From Dactylis glomerata (lineage: Eukaryota; Streptophyta; Magnoliopsida; Poales; Poaceae): a DNA stretch of 64,000 nucleotides. The translations under genes and the position numbers were made by a program. The notes beneath the pieces are model-generated. The model saw only the letters and a program-made list of their open reading frames with translations, made no database searches and was not told the DNA's origin. The DNA lies in the NCBI GenBank assembly GCA_007115705.1, contig QXEO01000817.1:2090500-2154499 (forward strand), in the 5' to 3' direction. Below are positions 1-11,339 of the stretch, in pieces. Position 1 is the stretch's first letter. Every line of letters starts with the position of its first letter.

Positions 1-126
1 AAAGCATGCCTCGAAACAACGATTTGTTCCCATGGTCTATTAAAAGCATTAAAGCCAAATACGAGTATTCATTACAGATAGCATGGCAATAAGGCAACTA
101 GAAAAGAAGATTACATAAAGAAGATT

Positions 127-696
127 CTAATGGAAGTGTACTTCAGCCTCGTACTCCTTCTGGCATTGAGTAACGTCGTATATCCTCACGTCAAACTTGG
201 ACGTGCCAATATGGAAGTCGAAGGTCATGAAGAAACCTCACTGGATGTCGTGGTCATCCACAAACTCTGACCAGCCGCCCTTGAAATATTGCTCGCCAGC
301 GCTGTCGTACCAGACTTCAACCTGGTAGGGAGTACCTCCCCTAGAATGTTCACGCAGAATTGCTTCACGCAACTCACGCCCATCCATGAATTGGGTGAAC
401 TTTAGAGGCAGCCGTTGAATCTCCCGGCACTACGCACCGGCGATGCAGAAAAACGAGTATATCCTTGGTTGAGAAGAAGTGTTACCAGAAGGTACGCTTG
501 GACCTGGGGCGGCACCGGTCACCTTTGGTTTATTCTTACTACCGGCCGGATGGCCGGGACGCTGCTTCACCGGGACGGACGACGAGGATCCTACAGCAGC
601 TGGAGTTTTCTTATTTTTGCTGCCACGAGGGCGGCCACGACCCCGCGGTGCCATCGGGGAGCCAAGGTTCAGGCGAGACCCATCTGCATCAGCCAT
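127..696 (-). pseudogene. antisense AT-hook plus B3-like DNA-binding protein gene, decayed
   Basis: Read from ATG at 696 downward, one frame runs 190 codons to TAG at 127-129, with two in-frame stops at 430-432 and 238-240. The N-terminal part has two AT-hook-like basic blocks, RGRGRPRGSKNKK and KQRPGHPAGSKNKPK. After the first stop the same frame reads like the later half of a plant B3 DNA-binding domain (KFTQFMDGRELREAI, GGWSEFVDDHDIQ, GFFMTFDFHIGTSKFDVRIY). That the frame survives across both stops suggests recent loss of function. It lies antisense to the host retrotransposon, between where pol should be and the 3' LTR. Tat-lineage Gypsy elements are known to carry antisense ORFs in this position. 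The alternative is a captured host B3 gene. The B3 call rests on pattern recognition, not a search. Confidence 0.6.
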
Positions 697-793
697 GTGG
701 AAAAGTAGGGAGAAAAGAAATCCTAGATGAAAAAGAAGATGATGCGGTGGAGGATGAATCTGTTTAGGGTTTTTACCCTCACCAAAGGTGCTT

Positions 794-801
794 TATTTAT
801 A
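794..801 (-). promoter_or_regulatory. TATA box of the antisense gene
   Basis: TATAAATA on the minus strand, about 98 bases upstream of the ATG at 696, followed by a pyrimidine-rich leader. Position and sequence fit a plant core promoter separate from the LTR promoter. Confidence 0.45.
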
Positions 802-1760
802 AGCACATATTAACGGGCCTCCCTGGAAGCAAGGCCCATAAAATATTTACAAAGGAGTTAAATTCTGCACATAGCAGACGATAATAACAAAGAGAAAAAG
901 AATGTATCATAGAAGGTATGAAAAACCTCGCCTTGGGCTCGGCGGCTTACAACAGGAAGAAGAAGAAGGAATAGAAGAAGTCAATTTGAGCCTATGATTG
1001 ACTACAAGTATCCAACCATAGCCTCGGGGGCTACTCCCATCGGGAGCGCTGAGCGCGCACCCGATAGAAAATAAGAGAATCAGCAATGAAGATGAAGAAA
1101 GTTACGATCGAAACAGTACGAGCCGCTCAACATTTCGACAACCATAAAACATCGACTACATAGTCGACAAAATATAGAGCGACTACTCCCATCGGGAGTT
1201 ACTTGGGAGAAGTTAACATAATTCGAAATTCTTTGATATTTCATCAGTCAAAAGAGACCGCGACATATGATTCTCGAGCTACGTTATCGCAACGAAACTC
1301 GAATGCCGTGATTTATCACGAAGGTAAGACCCCGGGATCCGTCCTATGTGGCCTAGTATACGCACATGGATGCGCTCTGCTGGTATGTATCCGTGTCTAC
1401 GACGCGAAGAAAATCCTGGTGGATGCACTGGGTACCCTGAGAATCACTGGGATTCATTCTTTGTAAGTCCAAAATGCGGCAAAAGAGTGGGTTTGACCGG
1501 TATCCCGAATTCAAGTCCAAGGGGATTAAATTTGAAGTAGGTGGCAAGTATCTGTTCTGGCAGTTAACTGACCTCTTGATCCGTCAGAGTTGTCAGGCTT
1601 GTTCATCAAAACCCCTTGCAAAATATTATCATGAAAATAAGTCGAAAGACCAAGTCGAAGATTCAAAGATATGAAGAAGTCGAAGAATTGATCAAGTCAA
1701 AGATTTAAAGATTAGAGATTCAACCCGAATCTGCAATTCTGGTAGAATCTCAGGGGCTAC

Positions 1761-2095
1761 TGACAAGGGTATAGCTAATAGAGCCCGCTAGTTGAGTACC
1801 CCTGAGGCCCGTTAAGCTAGGCCCAATTGTAATGATAGTCGAGATACGAGTTCTTACCGTATGTCGATATTGTAATCTATATCAGACCCTACCCGATCCT
1901 CGAGACCTGGCCACCTATATATAGGGGCCAGGAGGGGACGGTGTAGGTCAGATTGAAAGCAAGCCAGGTTCAACACCCAAGTTTACTTTCGATATACACC
2001 TATTTCAACTAACTTTACCTTCGAGTTCATCCAACGCCCTATCTCCCCGATCCTAAGTCCTTCATCTTGGACATTTGTCGAGCTAACCCTCGTCA
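1761..2095 (+). repeat. 3' LTR (335 bp) of the leftmost element
   Basis: It begins TGACAAGGG and ends CCCTCGTCA, which are imperfect inverted ends with the usual TG...CA. A TATA box (tatatata) is at 1916-1923. The boundary with G1 coding sequence follows directly. Confidence 0.65.
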
Positions 2096-2101
2096 ATAAG
2101 T

Positions 2102-5100
2102 GTGTCTAATAAAAGCACTAAGAAAGCTGTAGAGCCTGATGAGCAAATTACTATTAAGTCTCCTGTAGCTATATTGAAGGACATTGTTACTAAAGATGTA
2201 GGGGATGAATATATTCTTTTTTGTGAAGATGCTTCTAACATTATCTCACATCCTAAAAGGCATAGGAAAACAAGTGTTCCTGTTATTTCTGACAGGATTG
2301 GAGATCATTGCTATTATGGTTTATGTGACATTGGTGCTAGTGCAAGTGCCATTCCCTTAGAGCTTTACAAAGAAATTATGCATGAGATTGGCGCTTGTGA
2401 ACTTGAAGATATTGATGTGGTTGTTCAGCTTGCTAACAGAGAGAATGTTTGGCCTCTTGGTATTGTTCGAGATGTGGAAGTTTTATGCGGTAAGACTAAA
2501 TACCCCACTGATTTTCTAGTACTTGGTAAGGAGGCTAGTAAAACTTGTCCTATTATTTTTGGTAGACCCTTTTTGAATACTTGTGGCGCCATGATAGACT
2601 GTAAGAAGGAGAATTTTTTACTAAGTTTAATGGAGAGTCTTATGAGTTTAATTTTTCCAAGTTTGCTAAGACTTCTTATGAAAATAACATGCCTAATGAA
2701 AATTTTCGAGTTGAACAGCTTGCTTCTATTGCTCTTGCTCCTAATAATGCTTTGCAGCAATTCATGGAAGATCATAAGAGTGATGTTTTCACTAAGGAAA
2801 GAGAAGAGATTGATGATATCTTCCTTCGTCAACAACCGTTAATCAAGCACAATTTACCTGTGGAGGATCTTGGTACCACTTTGCCACCTAAGGAAGATCC
2901 TGTTTTTGAATTAAAACATTTACCTGATGATCTTAAATATGCTTATATAGATGATAAGAAAATATATCCTGTTATTATTAGTTCTAAGCTTTCAGGAAAG
3001 GAAGAAGAAAGATTATTGGAGATATTGAGGAAACATCGAGGAGCTATGGGATATACTCTTGATGATTTAAAAGGGATTTGTCCCACTTTATGTCAGCATG
3101 CTATTAACATGGAGAAAGACGCGAAGCCGGTTGTGGAGCATCAACGTCGCTTAATTCCCAAGATGAAGGATGTGGTAAGAAATGAGGTATTGAAGCTCCT
3201 TGATGCTGGTATTATTTATCCTATTGCTGATAGTCAATGGGTTAGTCCTGTTCATTGTTTTCCTAAGAAAGGAGGTATGACTGTTGTGCCTAATGAGAAT
3301 AACGAGCTTATTCCTCAAAGGGTAGTAGTTGGTTATAGGATGTGTATTGATTATAGGAAAGTTAACAAGGTTACTAAGAAAGATCATTATCCTTTACCAT
3401 TTATAGATCTGATGCTAGAAAGGTTGTCTAAGAAGTCGCACTTTTGTTTTCTTGATGGTTATTCCGGTTTCTCTCAGATTGATGTTAGGAAGGAAGATCA
3501 AGAGAAAACCACCTTTACTTGTCCTTATGGAACTTATGCTTATAGACGCATGCCTTTTGGTTTATGTAATGCTCCTGCTACTTTTCAAAGATGCATGTCT
3601 GCTATTTTTCATGGCTTTTGTGAAGAAATTGTGGAGGTTTTCATGGACGACTTCTCCGTCTATGGAACTTCTTTTGATAATTGTTTGCACAATCTTGATA
3701 AAGTTTTGTAGAGGTGTGAAGAAACTAATCTTGTTCTTAATTGGGAGAAATGCCACTTTATGGTAAATGAAGGAATTGTCCTTGGACATAAAATTTCTGA
3801 AAGAGGTATTGAAGTTGACAGAGAAAAAGTTGAGGCAATTGAGAAAATGCCCTGTCCCAGAGATGTTAAAGGTATCCGTAGTATTCTTGGTCATGCTGGT
3901 TTCTATAGGAGGTTTATTAAAGATTTCTCTAAGATTTCAAAGCCTCTTACTAATATTCTTCAAAAAGATGTACCATTTGTCTTTGATGATGATTGTAAGG
4001 AAGCTTTTGAAACTCTTAAGAAGGCTTTAACTACTGCTCCTATTGTTCAACCACCTGATTGGAATTTACCCTTTGAAATTATGTGTGATGCTAGTGATTT
4101 TGCTATTGGTACTGTTCTTGGACAGCGCGTAGATAATAAGTTGAATGTTATTCATTATGCTAGTAAGACTCTTGATGCTGCTCAGAAGAATTATGCTACC
4201 ACTGAGAAAGAGTTTCTTGCTGTTGTTTTTGCATGTGATAAGTTTAGATCTTACATTGTTGATTCTAAAGTTACTATTCATACTGATCACGCTGCTATTA
4301 GATATCTTATGACTAAGAAGGATGCTAAGCCTAGGCTTATTAGATGGGTGTTGCTTTTACAAGAGTTTGATTTGCATATCGTAGATAGGAAAGGTGCTAA
4401 AAATCCCGTGGCTGACAATTTGTCTAGATTGGAAAACATTTCTTTTGATCCTATTCCTGTTAATGATAGTTTTCCAAATGAACAGTTGGCCGCAATAAAT
4501 GTAACTTCACGAGACCTTCCTTGGTATGCTGATTATGCTAACTTTATTGTTTCCAAGTATTTGCCTCCAACCTTTACACCTCAGCAAAGAAGAAAAGTCT
4601 TCTATGATTTGAGGCATTATTTTTGGGATGACCCACACTTATATAAAGAAGGAGTTGATGGTATTATGCGAAGATGCATACCAGAATATGAGCAACAAGA
4701 AATATTGAGGAAATGCCATGGAAGCGCTTATGGAGGACATCATGCTGGAGATAGAACCGCACAAAAGGTTCTACAATCAGGTTTTTATTGGTCAACGCTC
4801 TTTAAAGATGCTAGAAGGTATGTTTTATCTTGTGATGAATGTCAAAGAGTTGGTAATATTTCTAGACGCAATGAAATGCCTATGAATTACACTCTTGTTA
4901 TTGAACCATTTGATTGTTGGGGATTTGACTTTATGGGTCCTTTTCCTCCTTCAAAAGGCTATACCCACATACTTGTTGATGTTGATTATGTTACTAAATG
5001 GGTAGAAGCCATACCTACAAAGAGTGCCGATGGTGAGACTTTGTTAAAAATGCTTAAGGATGTTATTTTTCCTAGGTTTGGTGTGCCTAGATATCTTATG

Positions 5101-5602
5101 ACTGACGGAGGTTCTCATTTTATTCACGGTGGTTTTAGAAAAACTCTTGCTAGATATGATGTTAATCATAGAATTGCTTCTGCTTATCATCCCCAAACTA
5201 GTGGGCAGGTAGAGTTGTCAAATAGAGAGATCAAGTCTATCTTGCAGAAGACTGTCAATAGATCTAGGAAAAATTGGGCTAGCAAGTTAAACGATGCTTT
5301 ATGGGCTTATAGAACTGCTTATAAGAACCCCATGGGCATGTCTCCTTATAAGATGGTTTACGGAAAAGTGTGTCACTTGCCTTTAGAATTAGAACACAAA
5401 GCTTTTTGGGTAGTGAGAGAGCTTAATAGGGATTTTAAACTCGCCGGTAAGAAAAGGTTGTTAGATTTGAGTTCTCTAGATGAGTGGAGAAGCGAAGCGT
5501 ATGAGAATGCCAGACTTTTCAAAGAGAAAGTCAAGCAATGGCATGATAAGAGAATTCTTAAAAGAGATTTTCATGTTGGTGAGAAAGTTCTATTGTATAG
5601 GT
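2102..5602 (+). pseudogene. pol: G1 pol: protease, RT, RNase H, integrase (broken)
   Basis: Protease: DIGASASAIP at about 2327. A frameshift near the T-run at 2611-2620 moves the reading into the frame of 2689. RT: motifs VNKVTKKDHYPLPF, LDGYSGFSQI and catalytic FMDD at 3640-3651. A TAG at 3709-3711 interrupts the RT; the same frame resumes at once and continues through RNase H (CDASDFAIGTVLGQ, TTEKEFLAVVFA) and integrase (H-H-C-C zinc finger around CHGSAYGGHHAGDR...CDECQR; D, D and E in WGFDFMGP, LMTDGGSHF and SGQVELSNREI). The frame runs into A1 at 5603; its continuation is at 13000. Order PR-RT-RH-IN is that of Gypsy elements, and the RT resembles the Athila clade. Confidence 0.9.
5598..5602 (+). 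repeat. target-site duplication taggt, left copy
   Basis: taggt at 5598-5602 is repeated exactly at 12995-12999, directly after the other end of A1. It is part of a codon of G1 integrase. Confidence 0.95.
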
Positions 5603-7257
5603 TGATACGTCTCCGACGTATCTATAATTTTTGATGCTCCATGCTTGTTTTTACATCATTTGCCTACTGTTTCATTACACTTCGTGGCACTTTTATGCAT
5701 TTTCTGGAACTAACCTATTAACAAGTCGCCACAGTGCCAGTTCCCTGTTTTCTGCTGTTTTTGTGTTTCAAAAGTGATACACAGGAAATATTCTCGGAAT
5801 TGGACGAAACAAGTTCCTGAAGTCTTATTTTCCCGGAAGCTTCCAGAGATCCGAAGAGGAGTTGGAGGGGGGCCACGAGGGCCCCACACACCAGGGTGGC
5901 GCGGCCAGGGGCCTGGCCGCGCCCCCTATGTGTGAGAGCCCCTCGGGCCACTTCTGACGATGCCCCTTCGCTTATAAAGACCCCCCGACGAAAAAAACCT
6001 AAGTACCCGATCAATTTTCCAGAATACATCGCGATCCGCCGCCGCCGTCGACCCGAAGATCGGGAGGGTCCAGAAGCTCTTCCCGGCACCCTGTCGGAGA
6101 GGGGAATCGCCACCAGAGGTCTTCTTCATCGCCATGCTTGCCTCCGGAGCGATGAGTGAGTAGTCTACCTTGGACTATGGGTCCATAGCAGTAGCTAGAT
6201 GGTTGTCTTCTCCACCATGTGCTTCATGTTTAGATCTCATGAGCTGCCCTACATGATTGAGATCACCGTTATGTAATTCTACATGTTTGGTTTGTTGGGA
6301 TCCGATGAATATTGGTGTTATGATTGAGTTGCTATACTGAAATATATCTTATGTTATCTCTATGTTGTTTATGATCTTGCATGCTCTCCGTTGTTAGTAG
6401 CTATCTTGGCCGAGTAGTTGCTAGTGACTCCAAGAGGGGGTATTTATGCTCGATAGTGGGTTCATGCCTCTATTTAATCTGGGGGGAGTGACAGAAACCT
6501 CTAAGGTTGTAGATGTGATGTTGCTACTAGGGAGAAAACAACATTCATATGCTCGAGGGCATATGCTTTGTTTACATTACACACTTTGCTTAATGCAATT
6601 ATCTGTTGTTCGCAACTTAATACTTGTGGAGTTCTCGGATTGATTCGCCACAAGTGGATTATTAGTCATAGATGCAGTTGGATGGCGGTCTATGTATTTT
6701 GTTGTAATGCCTAGAGTAAATCTCATAGTGATCTTCTCGACATATCACATTTATCTTTATTCTATCAATTGCCCAACTGTAATTTGTTTACCCAGCATGT
6801 GTTATTTATCTTATGGAGAGACACCACTAGTGAACTGTGGACCCTGGTCCTATTTCCATCATATTGCTATCACCTGTTTACTTTACTCGCACTGTTTACT
6901 TTACTCTCATACTTCTACTGTTTTCCACTCAATACGCTCATACCCTTTGTTTCAAGCAAATCGGTGAGATTGACAACCTCATTGCAAGTTGGGAACAAAG
7001 TACTTGGTTGTGTTGTGTGCAGGTTCCACATTGCTACTAGCTGAAGACTCGCCAACTCGTTTTTATCGTGAAACGGCGCCCTTGTTGGAGTGTCGCTAAG
7101 CCAGTCCGCATCACCTTCAGTCATATTGTCTGCTCTTCTCCTGGTTGACATACCTTGGTTTCTTAACTGAGGGAAAATATTGCTGCTATATTCATCACAC
7201 CTTCCTCTTGGGGTTCCCAACGGGCCGGTTATTTACTTCATCAACTCGGTCGCATCA
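5603..7257 (+). repeat. A1 5' LTR (1655 bp)
   Basis: Starts TGATACGTCTCCGACG and ends CTCGGTCGCATCA. A GC-rich hairpin (5883-5936) with CCACACACC/GTGTGAG-type arms lies upstream of a TATA box (tataaag, 5973-5979). Small ORFs inside it (for example 5896-6159 and 6692-7044) recur in every LTR copy and are not supported as genes. Confidence 0.93.
5883..5979 (+). promoter_or_regulatory. A1 LTR promoter: GC-rich hairpin plus TATA box
   Basis: Inverted repeat arms at about 5884-5895 and 5924-5936 flank a loop rich in GCGGCC/GGCCGCGCC; the TATA box tataaag follows at 5973-5979. The same arrangement is present in the 3' LTR (11620-11716) and the related LTR at 63205-63270. Confidence 0.6.
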
Positions 7258-7267
7258 AGCTCTTTTC

Positions 7268-7285
7268 TGGCGCCGTTGCCGGGAA
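7268..7285 (+). other. A1 primer-binding site
   Basis: tggcgccgttgccgggaa starts 11 bases after the 5' LTR. It resembles the sequence complementary to the 3' end of plant tRNA-Asp that Athila-type elements use as primer site; the tRNA identity is from memory. Confidence 0.7.
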
Positions 7286-7458
7286 GAGTGGAAGACCTCT
7301 GCAAGGGGAGTTTTTCGCACGCACATCCTTTACTTTGTTATTGTTTTGCTTTACTTTATTTATTTTACTTGCATCGTTTTATATCAAAACCCCCAAAAAA
7401 AAATTAGAATCCTTGATAGTTATTTTTTACTTGTCTTGCTTTATCATGCTTTCTATCA

Positions 7459-8460
7459 ATGGTTGGTTTCGTTGAAACTAAATCTTTTTGGCAAGGTGGG
7501 TTCACGGAAGAGCAGCAAAATTATTATGAGGAACACCGCTTGTCACAAAAAGGGAAACACTTATGGGAACAAATCAATAGATTGTATATCATTGCTAGAA
7601 ATGTGTGCTCTACTTATAATGTTACTTATTGCTTTGATAGATCTTGTTGCTGTAGGAGGTATAAACACCTCCCTTTTCAATGTGAGTATAACGATGATGT
7701 TACCATATCTTCTTATATTAAAGGAAATTATGACTTTTACGATGTGAAAAAAATTGAAGAATTTATTGCTTGGAAGGGTGCATTCGAACTTGCTTATTTG
7801 CTTGAAAATACTGATGATGCACCTTATAAATATGAGGTTTATGATATACTTACATTTTGCTTTGATAATTACAAGGAAGAAAATGGCTATATTCTTAAAT
7901 ATCTTAATAGATGCTCTCCAACGGAAGAGACTAATGCCTTGAAGGAGCCCATGGAAGAAGAAATTGCTGAAACTAGAAGCTCATTGGATGAAAAAGAGGA
8001 GGAGAGTGACGATCAAGAGGAGGAAGAATGGAGCTACCCATGTCTACCTCCCAATAAGAGTAACTCTTTAACTAATACCTTATTTGATCGCCCTCCATGC
8101 TTAACAAAGGAGGGTAAGTGTGATATTTATATTGTTGAGTTTGTTCATGATGCTACTGAAAATTATTATGAGAGAGGAAGATATGGTTGTTGGAATTCTC
8201 ATGTTACTAAAACACCTCTCTTTATATTGAAAGTTCTGAAATTGCTCTTGTTTTATCTACCCATACTTGTGGCTATGCGCTTCTTTGATTTATTTTCTTA
8301 CAAGATTCCTATGCATAGGAAGTGGGTTAGACTTAAATGTGTTTTATATTTGCTCTTTGATGCTCTCTTTTACTTCAATTCATATTTCTTATGTGGGCAT
8401 CTTCTCAAACTTTCTGCGCCTAGCTCAAAGGCGTTAAAGAAAAGCACTCTTGGGAGATAA
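7459..8460 (+). CDS. A1 accessory protein of unknown function, acidic with C-terminal membrane segments
   Basis: 333 codons, ATG to TAA, the only long ORF of the element. I do not recognise a domain. The N-terminal half has several cysteines (FDRSCCCRRYKHLPFQC). Residues about 165-195 are strongly acidic (EEESDDQEEEEW). Two hydrophobic stretches near the C-terminus, around 254-279 (FILKVLKLLLFYLPILVAM) and 295-315 (CVLYLLFDALFYFNSYF), could cross a membrane. The ORF sits just downstream of the primer-binding site, where gag normally is, yet there is no zinc knuckle. ATG at 7459 is the first in frame. Being open while the rest of the interior is non-coding suggests selection, or simply youth. 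An envelope-like role is speculation. Confidence 0.6.
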   Translation: MVGFVETKSFWQGGFTEEQQNYYEEHRLSQKGKHLWEQINRLYIIARNVCSTYNVTYCFDRSCCCRRYKHLPFQCEYNDDVTISSYIKGNYDFYDVKKIEEFIAWKGAFELAYLLENTDDAPYKYEVYDILTFCFDNYKEENGYILKYLNRCSPTEETNALKEPMEEEIAETRSSLDEKEEESDDQEEEEWSYPCLPPNKSNSLTNTLFDRPPCLTKEGKCDIYIVEFVHDATENYYERGRYGCWNSHVTKTPLFILKVLKLLLFYLPILVAMRFFDLFSYKIPMHRKWVRLKCVLYLLFDALFYFNSYFLCGHLLKLSAPSSKALKKSTLGR

Positions 8461-11339
8461 CTCAATGTTTTATTTTCAGTACTTTTTATTTTATTTGAGT
8501 CTTGGAAGTCATTACTACTGTAATGACCGCTCCTTATCCTTTTTATTGTATTGTTGTGCCAAGAGAAGCCTCTAATTCGAGTGAGGTAAAGATTTGGGGA
8601 TGTTGCTGTCCTGAAACTGTTTTCGGTGCTGCACCGTAAAAATTCGTATAAATTCTCTGTATATCTTTTGGACCGGCAATTTCTTGTGCATATGCCCCAG
8701 GTGATATCCAAACTTTCGTTAGTTGAACACTTTTTTATTTGAGCAACAGAAAACCCCTCAAAAATTCGACCTTTGTCAGCTGTTCTGTTTTGACAGATTT
8801 CTGACAATATTTGTGTTTGCCGCTTTATCGCTTTCTTTTGAGTTCTTTTGATCACGGAACTTTTGGGGAAGTTGCTACAGTAGTATATGCTATATATGTG
8901 GTGGTTTTGGGTTGAAACCTGAAGCACAAAAGGGGTTGATTATATGTTATGTTTGCACTAATGTTGCTAATAGAATTGTGTTTAGTTTTGTATGAAGGAA
9001 GTTTTCAAGTGTAGGGATTGGAGAATGATGAGATGAGTTGAAGAATGGACAAAAGCTCAAGATTGGGGATGCCCATGCATCACCCCAGGAAATATCCAAG
9101 AAGTACAAGCGTCAAAGCTTGGGGATGCCCCCGAGGCACCCCTTCTTCATCGGCAAAAATCAGGTCACCTTTCAAAACATTATATTTTTATTGCTTCATG
9201 CACTATGTGTTTTTCTTGGAGCGTTAGTTGTTTTAGTTTTCTTAGTTAGTTTAGTTTTGTTTGCTGCAATAAATGGTTGGACCCAACAAATTTCTTTTGG
9301 AGAAGTTGCCTTGCTTTTCATTTGCCAAGAACGCTCCAATTTTCACTCTTATCAAAAACCGAGTGTTCTTCTTTTTCTGCTACTGCTTTTGGTTTTCGTT
9401 TTCGCCTTGATATGCATTCAGACCTTGTCATATCTTTTTATCAAGGTGTATTTTTGCCTCTGATCTTTATTGGTTTTCATCAAAAGAGGTGTCTTAAAAA
9501 AAAATTCAAATGGTGTTGGAAAAGAGAAAAAGCTTTATGCAAAATAGTGGTACAAGAAGGAGCTTGTGTAGACTGCGGCTTAGGCTTTTTCATGTAATGC
9601 TTGATGTCTTTTTGATAGTATGCTTAGTGGTTTTTCTGTAGCATGACTTGTCTCAAATAACTGAGATTGCTTAATGAGCCTTTGAAAAAATCATGCGTTG
9701 TTTTTATTGTTTGGAAGCATTATTTTGGTTTTCTCCTTGATGCTTTATTTGGGTTGACTTGGCGCATGCTCACACATGTTAGACTCTTACAAAGTCGCCA
9801 ATAGCCTTCATGATCATTTAGTTTTTGACTTTTGATGCCATCTTATGCTTCTTTTAATGTCGCTTTGTCGCTTTGCATGATTATGGCCATTATTGCTCTC
9901 TTAGTTGGTCGCTCCCAGTCTTTTGCTAGCCCTCGCCTTGTACTGAGTATGAGCTCTACTCGTGCATCCAACTCCTAAAAGCCAAAGTTTTCCAAAGTGT
10001 CCACCATACATACCTACTAGCAATTTGCTATTCTAAGTAAATTTGACTTGCTTTTATCTTCTCTTCAAATTAAACTCTTACCAGTGTTATGCGAAAATTG
10101 GTTAGTAAAGCTCTCACGAACCGGAAGGCACACTTTACTTTTTCCTGTTCTTAAAAATTTGACATTGTGGTCTTTTATGTTGAGTTGTTATGCTTGCAAG
10201 TTGTAAGTTGGATTCTAGCCCAACCATGTCGTCATGGGGCAAGCTTTCAACATTGCACTTCTTATTTGAGTTGATATCGTGATCTTTTGTTTATGGATGC
10301 CCGCGGTGTGAAATGAGTTGGGAATCTTGTGGGGATCATGGAGTTTGTATATGTGTTAGGGAAACGCCTGGGCCGCCAATCTAAGCTATGCATAATTCAT
10401 GGTGGAAATTTGCAGCATACCCATGGTGGACATTCGACGACGCATCTCACAATAAAAAGCTAAACAAATGGCAAATAAAAGAGATGTCGAGGTGTTCATT
10501 GCCTGCTTGTCCTGTCATTTTGATGTGGGCTTGTTCCATGTCATCGGGCATGGAGGTACCCCGTTGATGGTTTTTGATGATACATATATACTTACAATGA
10601 CAAGAGCCTTGCTTGGGACTCTAAGTTGATTAGCATGACGTTTGGGTACTCGTATTCACGGGACACGAGGTTTTCAACTTATGATTTGTCAAGCATATGC
10701 ATCATAATTGTTCTCGCATTAACTCTAACCATTCAAGATGCTTATGATGGGGGCAATGAGAGCTCAAAGCCGGTAAGTAACATAATTTTTGAAGGTCTAT
10801 AAAACTCGCAATCACTACTTCCCTCTGCGAAGGGCCTTTCTTTTACTTTTTCGTTGAGTCACCACCTTCTTTCTTTATGCACCATAAGAGAGCAAAGTTG
10901 TCATTCTTAGAATAATGTGCATTGTCCCAAAGTTTTCATTGATTGATTCATATTGTTGGTTTCACTTGTTCTCAAATTATTAGTATCTAGTCGCCCTCTT
11001 AAACTTGAAGGTGTCCTATGCATTTATGTTTTGCTCTCTATGAAGGACAAGCTGAAAACCATTTGTATGTTTTTCCTTATGATTTGAACACACGTTTGAC
11101 TTTCATTGTTTCATTTTCTTGATCTTTTGTTTGTGTTCATTTGCATGTTTATAACATGGTTGCTAAGTTCCTATTGTCAAGATTATATCTTCATGCCCAT
11201 GTTTTAAGTTCTTATGATCCCAGCTCACAAATGCTTACATATATGATCAAGATTGTGTAGGTGCATGTCACCTCAAAAATTATTCTTTTGTTATCACTTA
11301 CCTACTCGAGGACGAGCAGGAGTTAAGCTTGGGGATGTT
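8461..11339 (+). other. A1 non-coding interior up to the polypurine tract
   Basis: About 2.9 kb without a convincing ORF. Around 9050-9150 there are short repeats of the form cttggggatgccc...ggcacccc. Segments at 9931-10075 and 10828-10860 resemble segments at the same relative position of G1 (14650-14775 and 15253-15290). The tract gaggacgagcaggagttaagcttggggatgtt ends the region as PPT. Confidence 0.7.

Larger units (their letters stand above)
1..2095 (+). mobile_element. 3' part of an LTR retrotransposon, truncated by the window edge
   Basis: The right end is an LTR (1761-2095) preceded by a purine-rich tract (1750-1760, caggggctac) that fits a polypurine tract, so the element reads on the plus strand. 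No pol domain lies inside the window; 1-1760 would be the region between pol and the 3' LTR. It holds an antisense decayed gene (127-696). The stretch 805-1760 has no coding signal I can support; it contains two copies of the inverted repeat CTCCCATCGGGAG (near 1035 and 1186). The element abuts the middle of the G1 pol frame at 2096, so it appears inserted in G1; the 5 bases after it (ataag) would be the target duplication, whose partner is outside the window. Ty3/Gypsy Tat-like identity is only inferred from the antisense ORF architecture. Confidence 0.7.

Noticed and set aside
7268..7285. tRNA gene
   Set aside because: Only the short sequence complementary to a tRNA 3' end is present; no cloverleaf can be drawn. 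The same applies to 35354-35365 and 49241-49253.
6446..7747. Several ORFs within A-family LTRs and across the LTR/interior border (for example 7145-7747)
   Set aside because: They are repeated in each LTR copy with frame differences, or overlap the better supported frame of 7459-8460.
9038..9463. 141-codon hydrophobic ORF in A1 interior
   Set aside because: T-rich sequence gives a Leu/Phe-rich product; no start context or recognisable feature, and overlapping frames are equally open.
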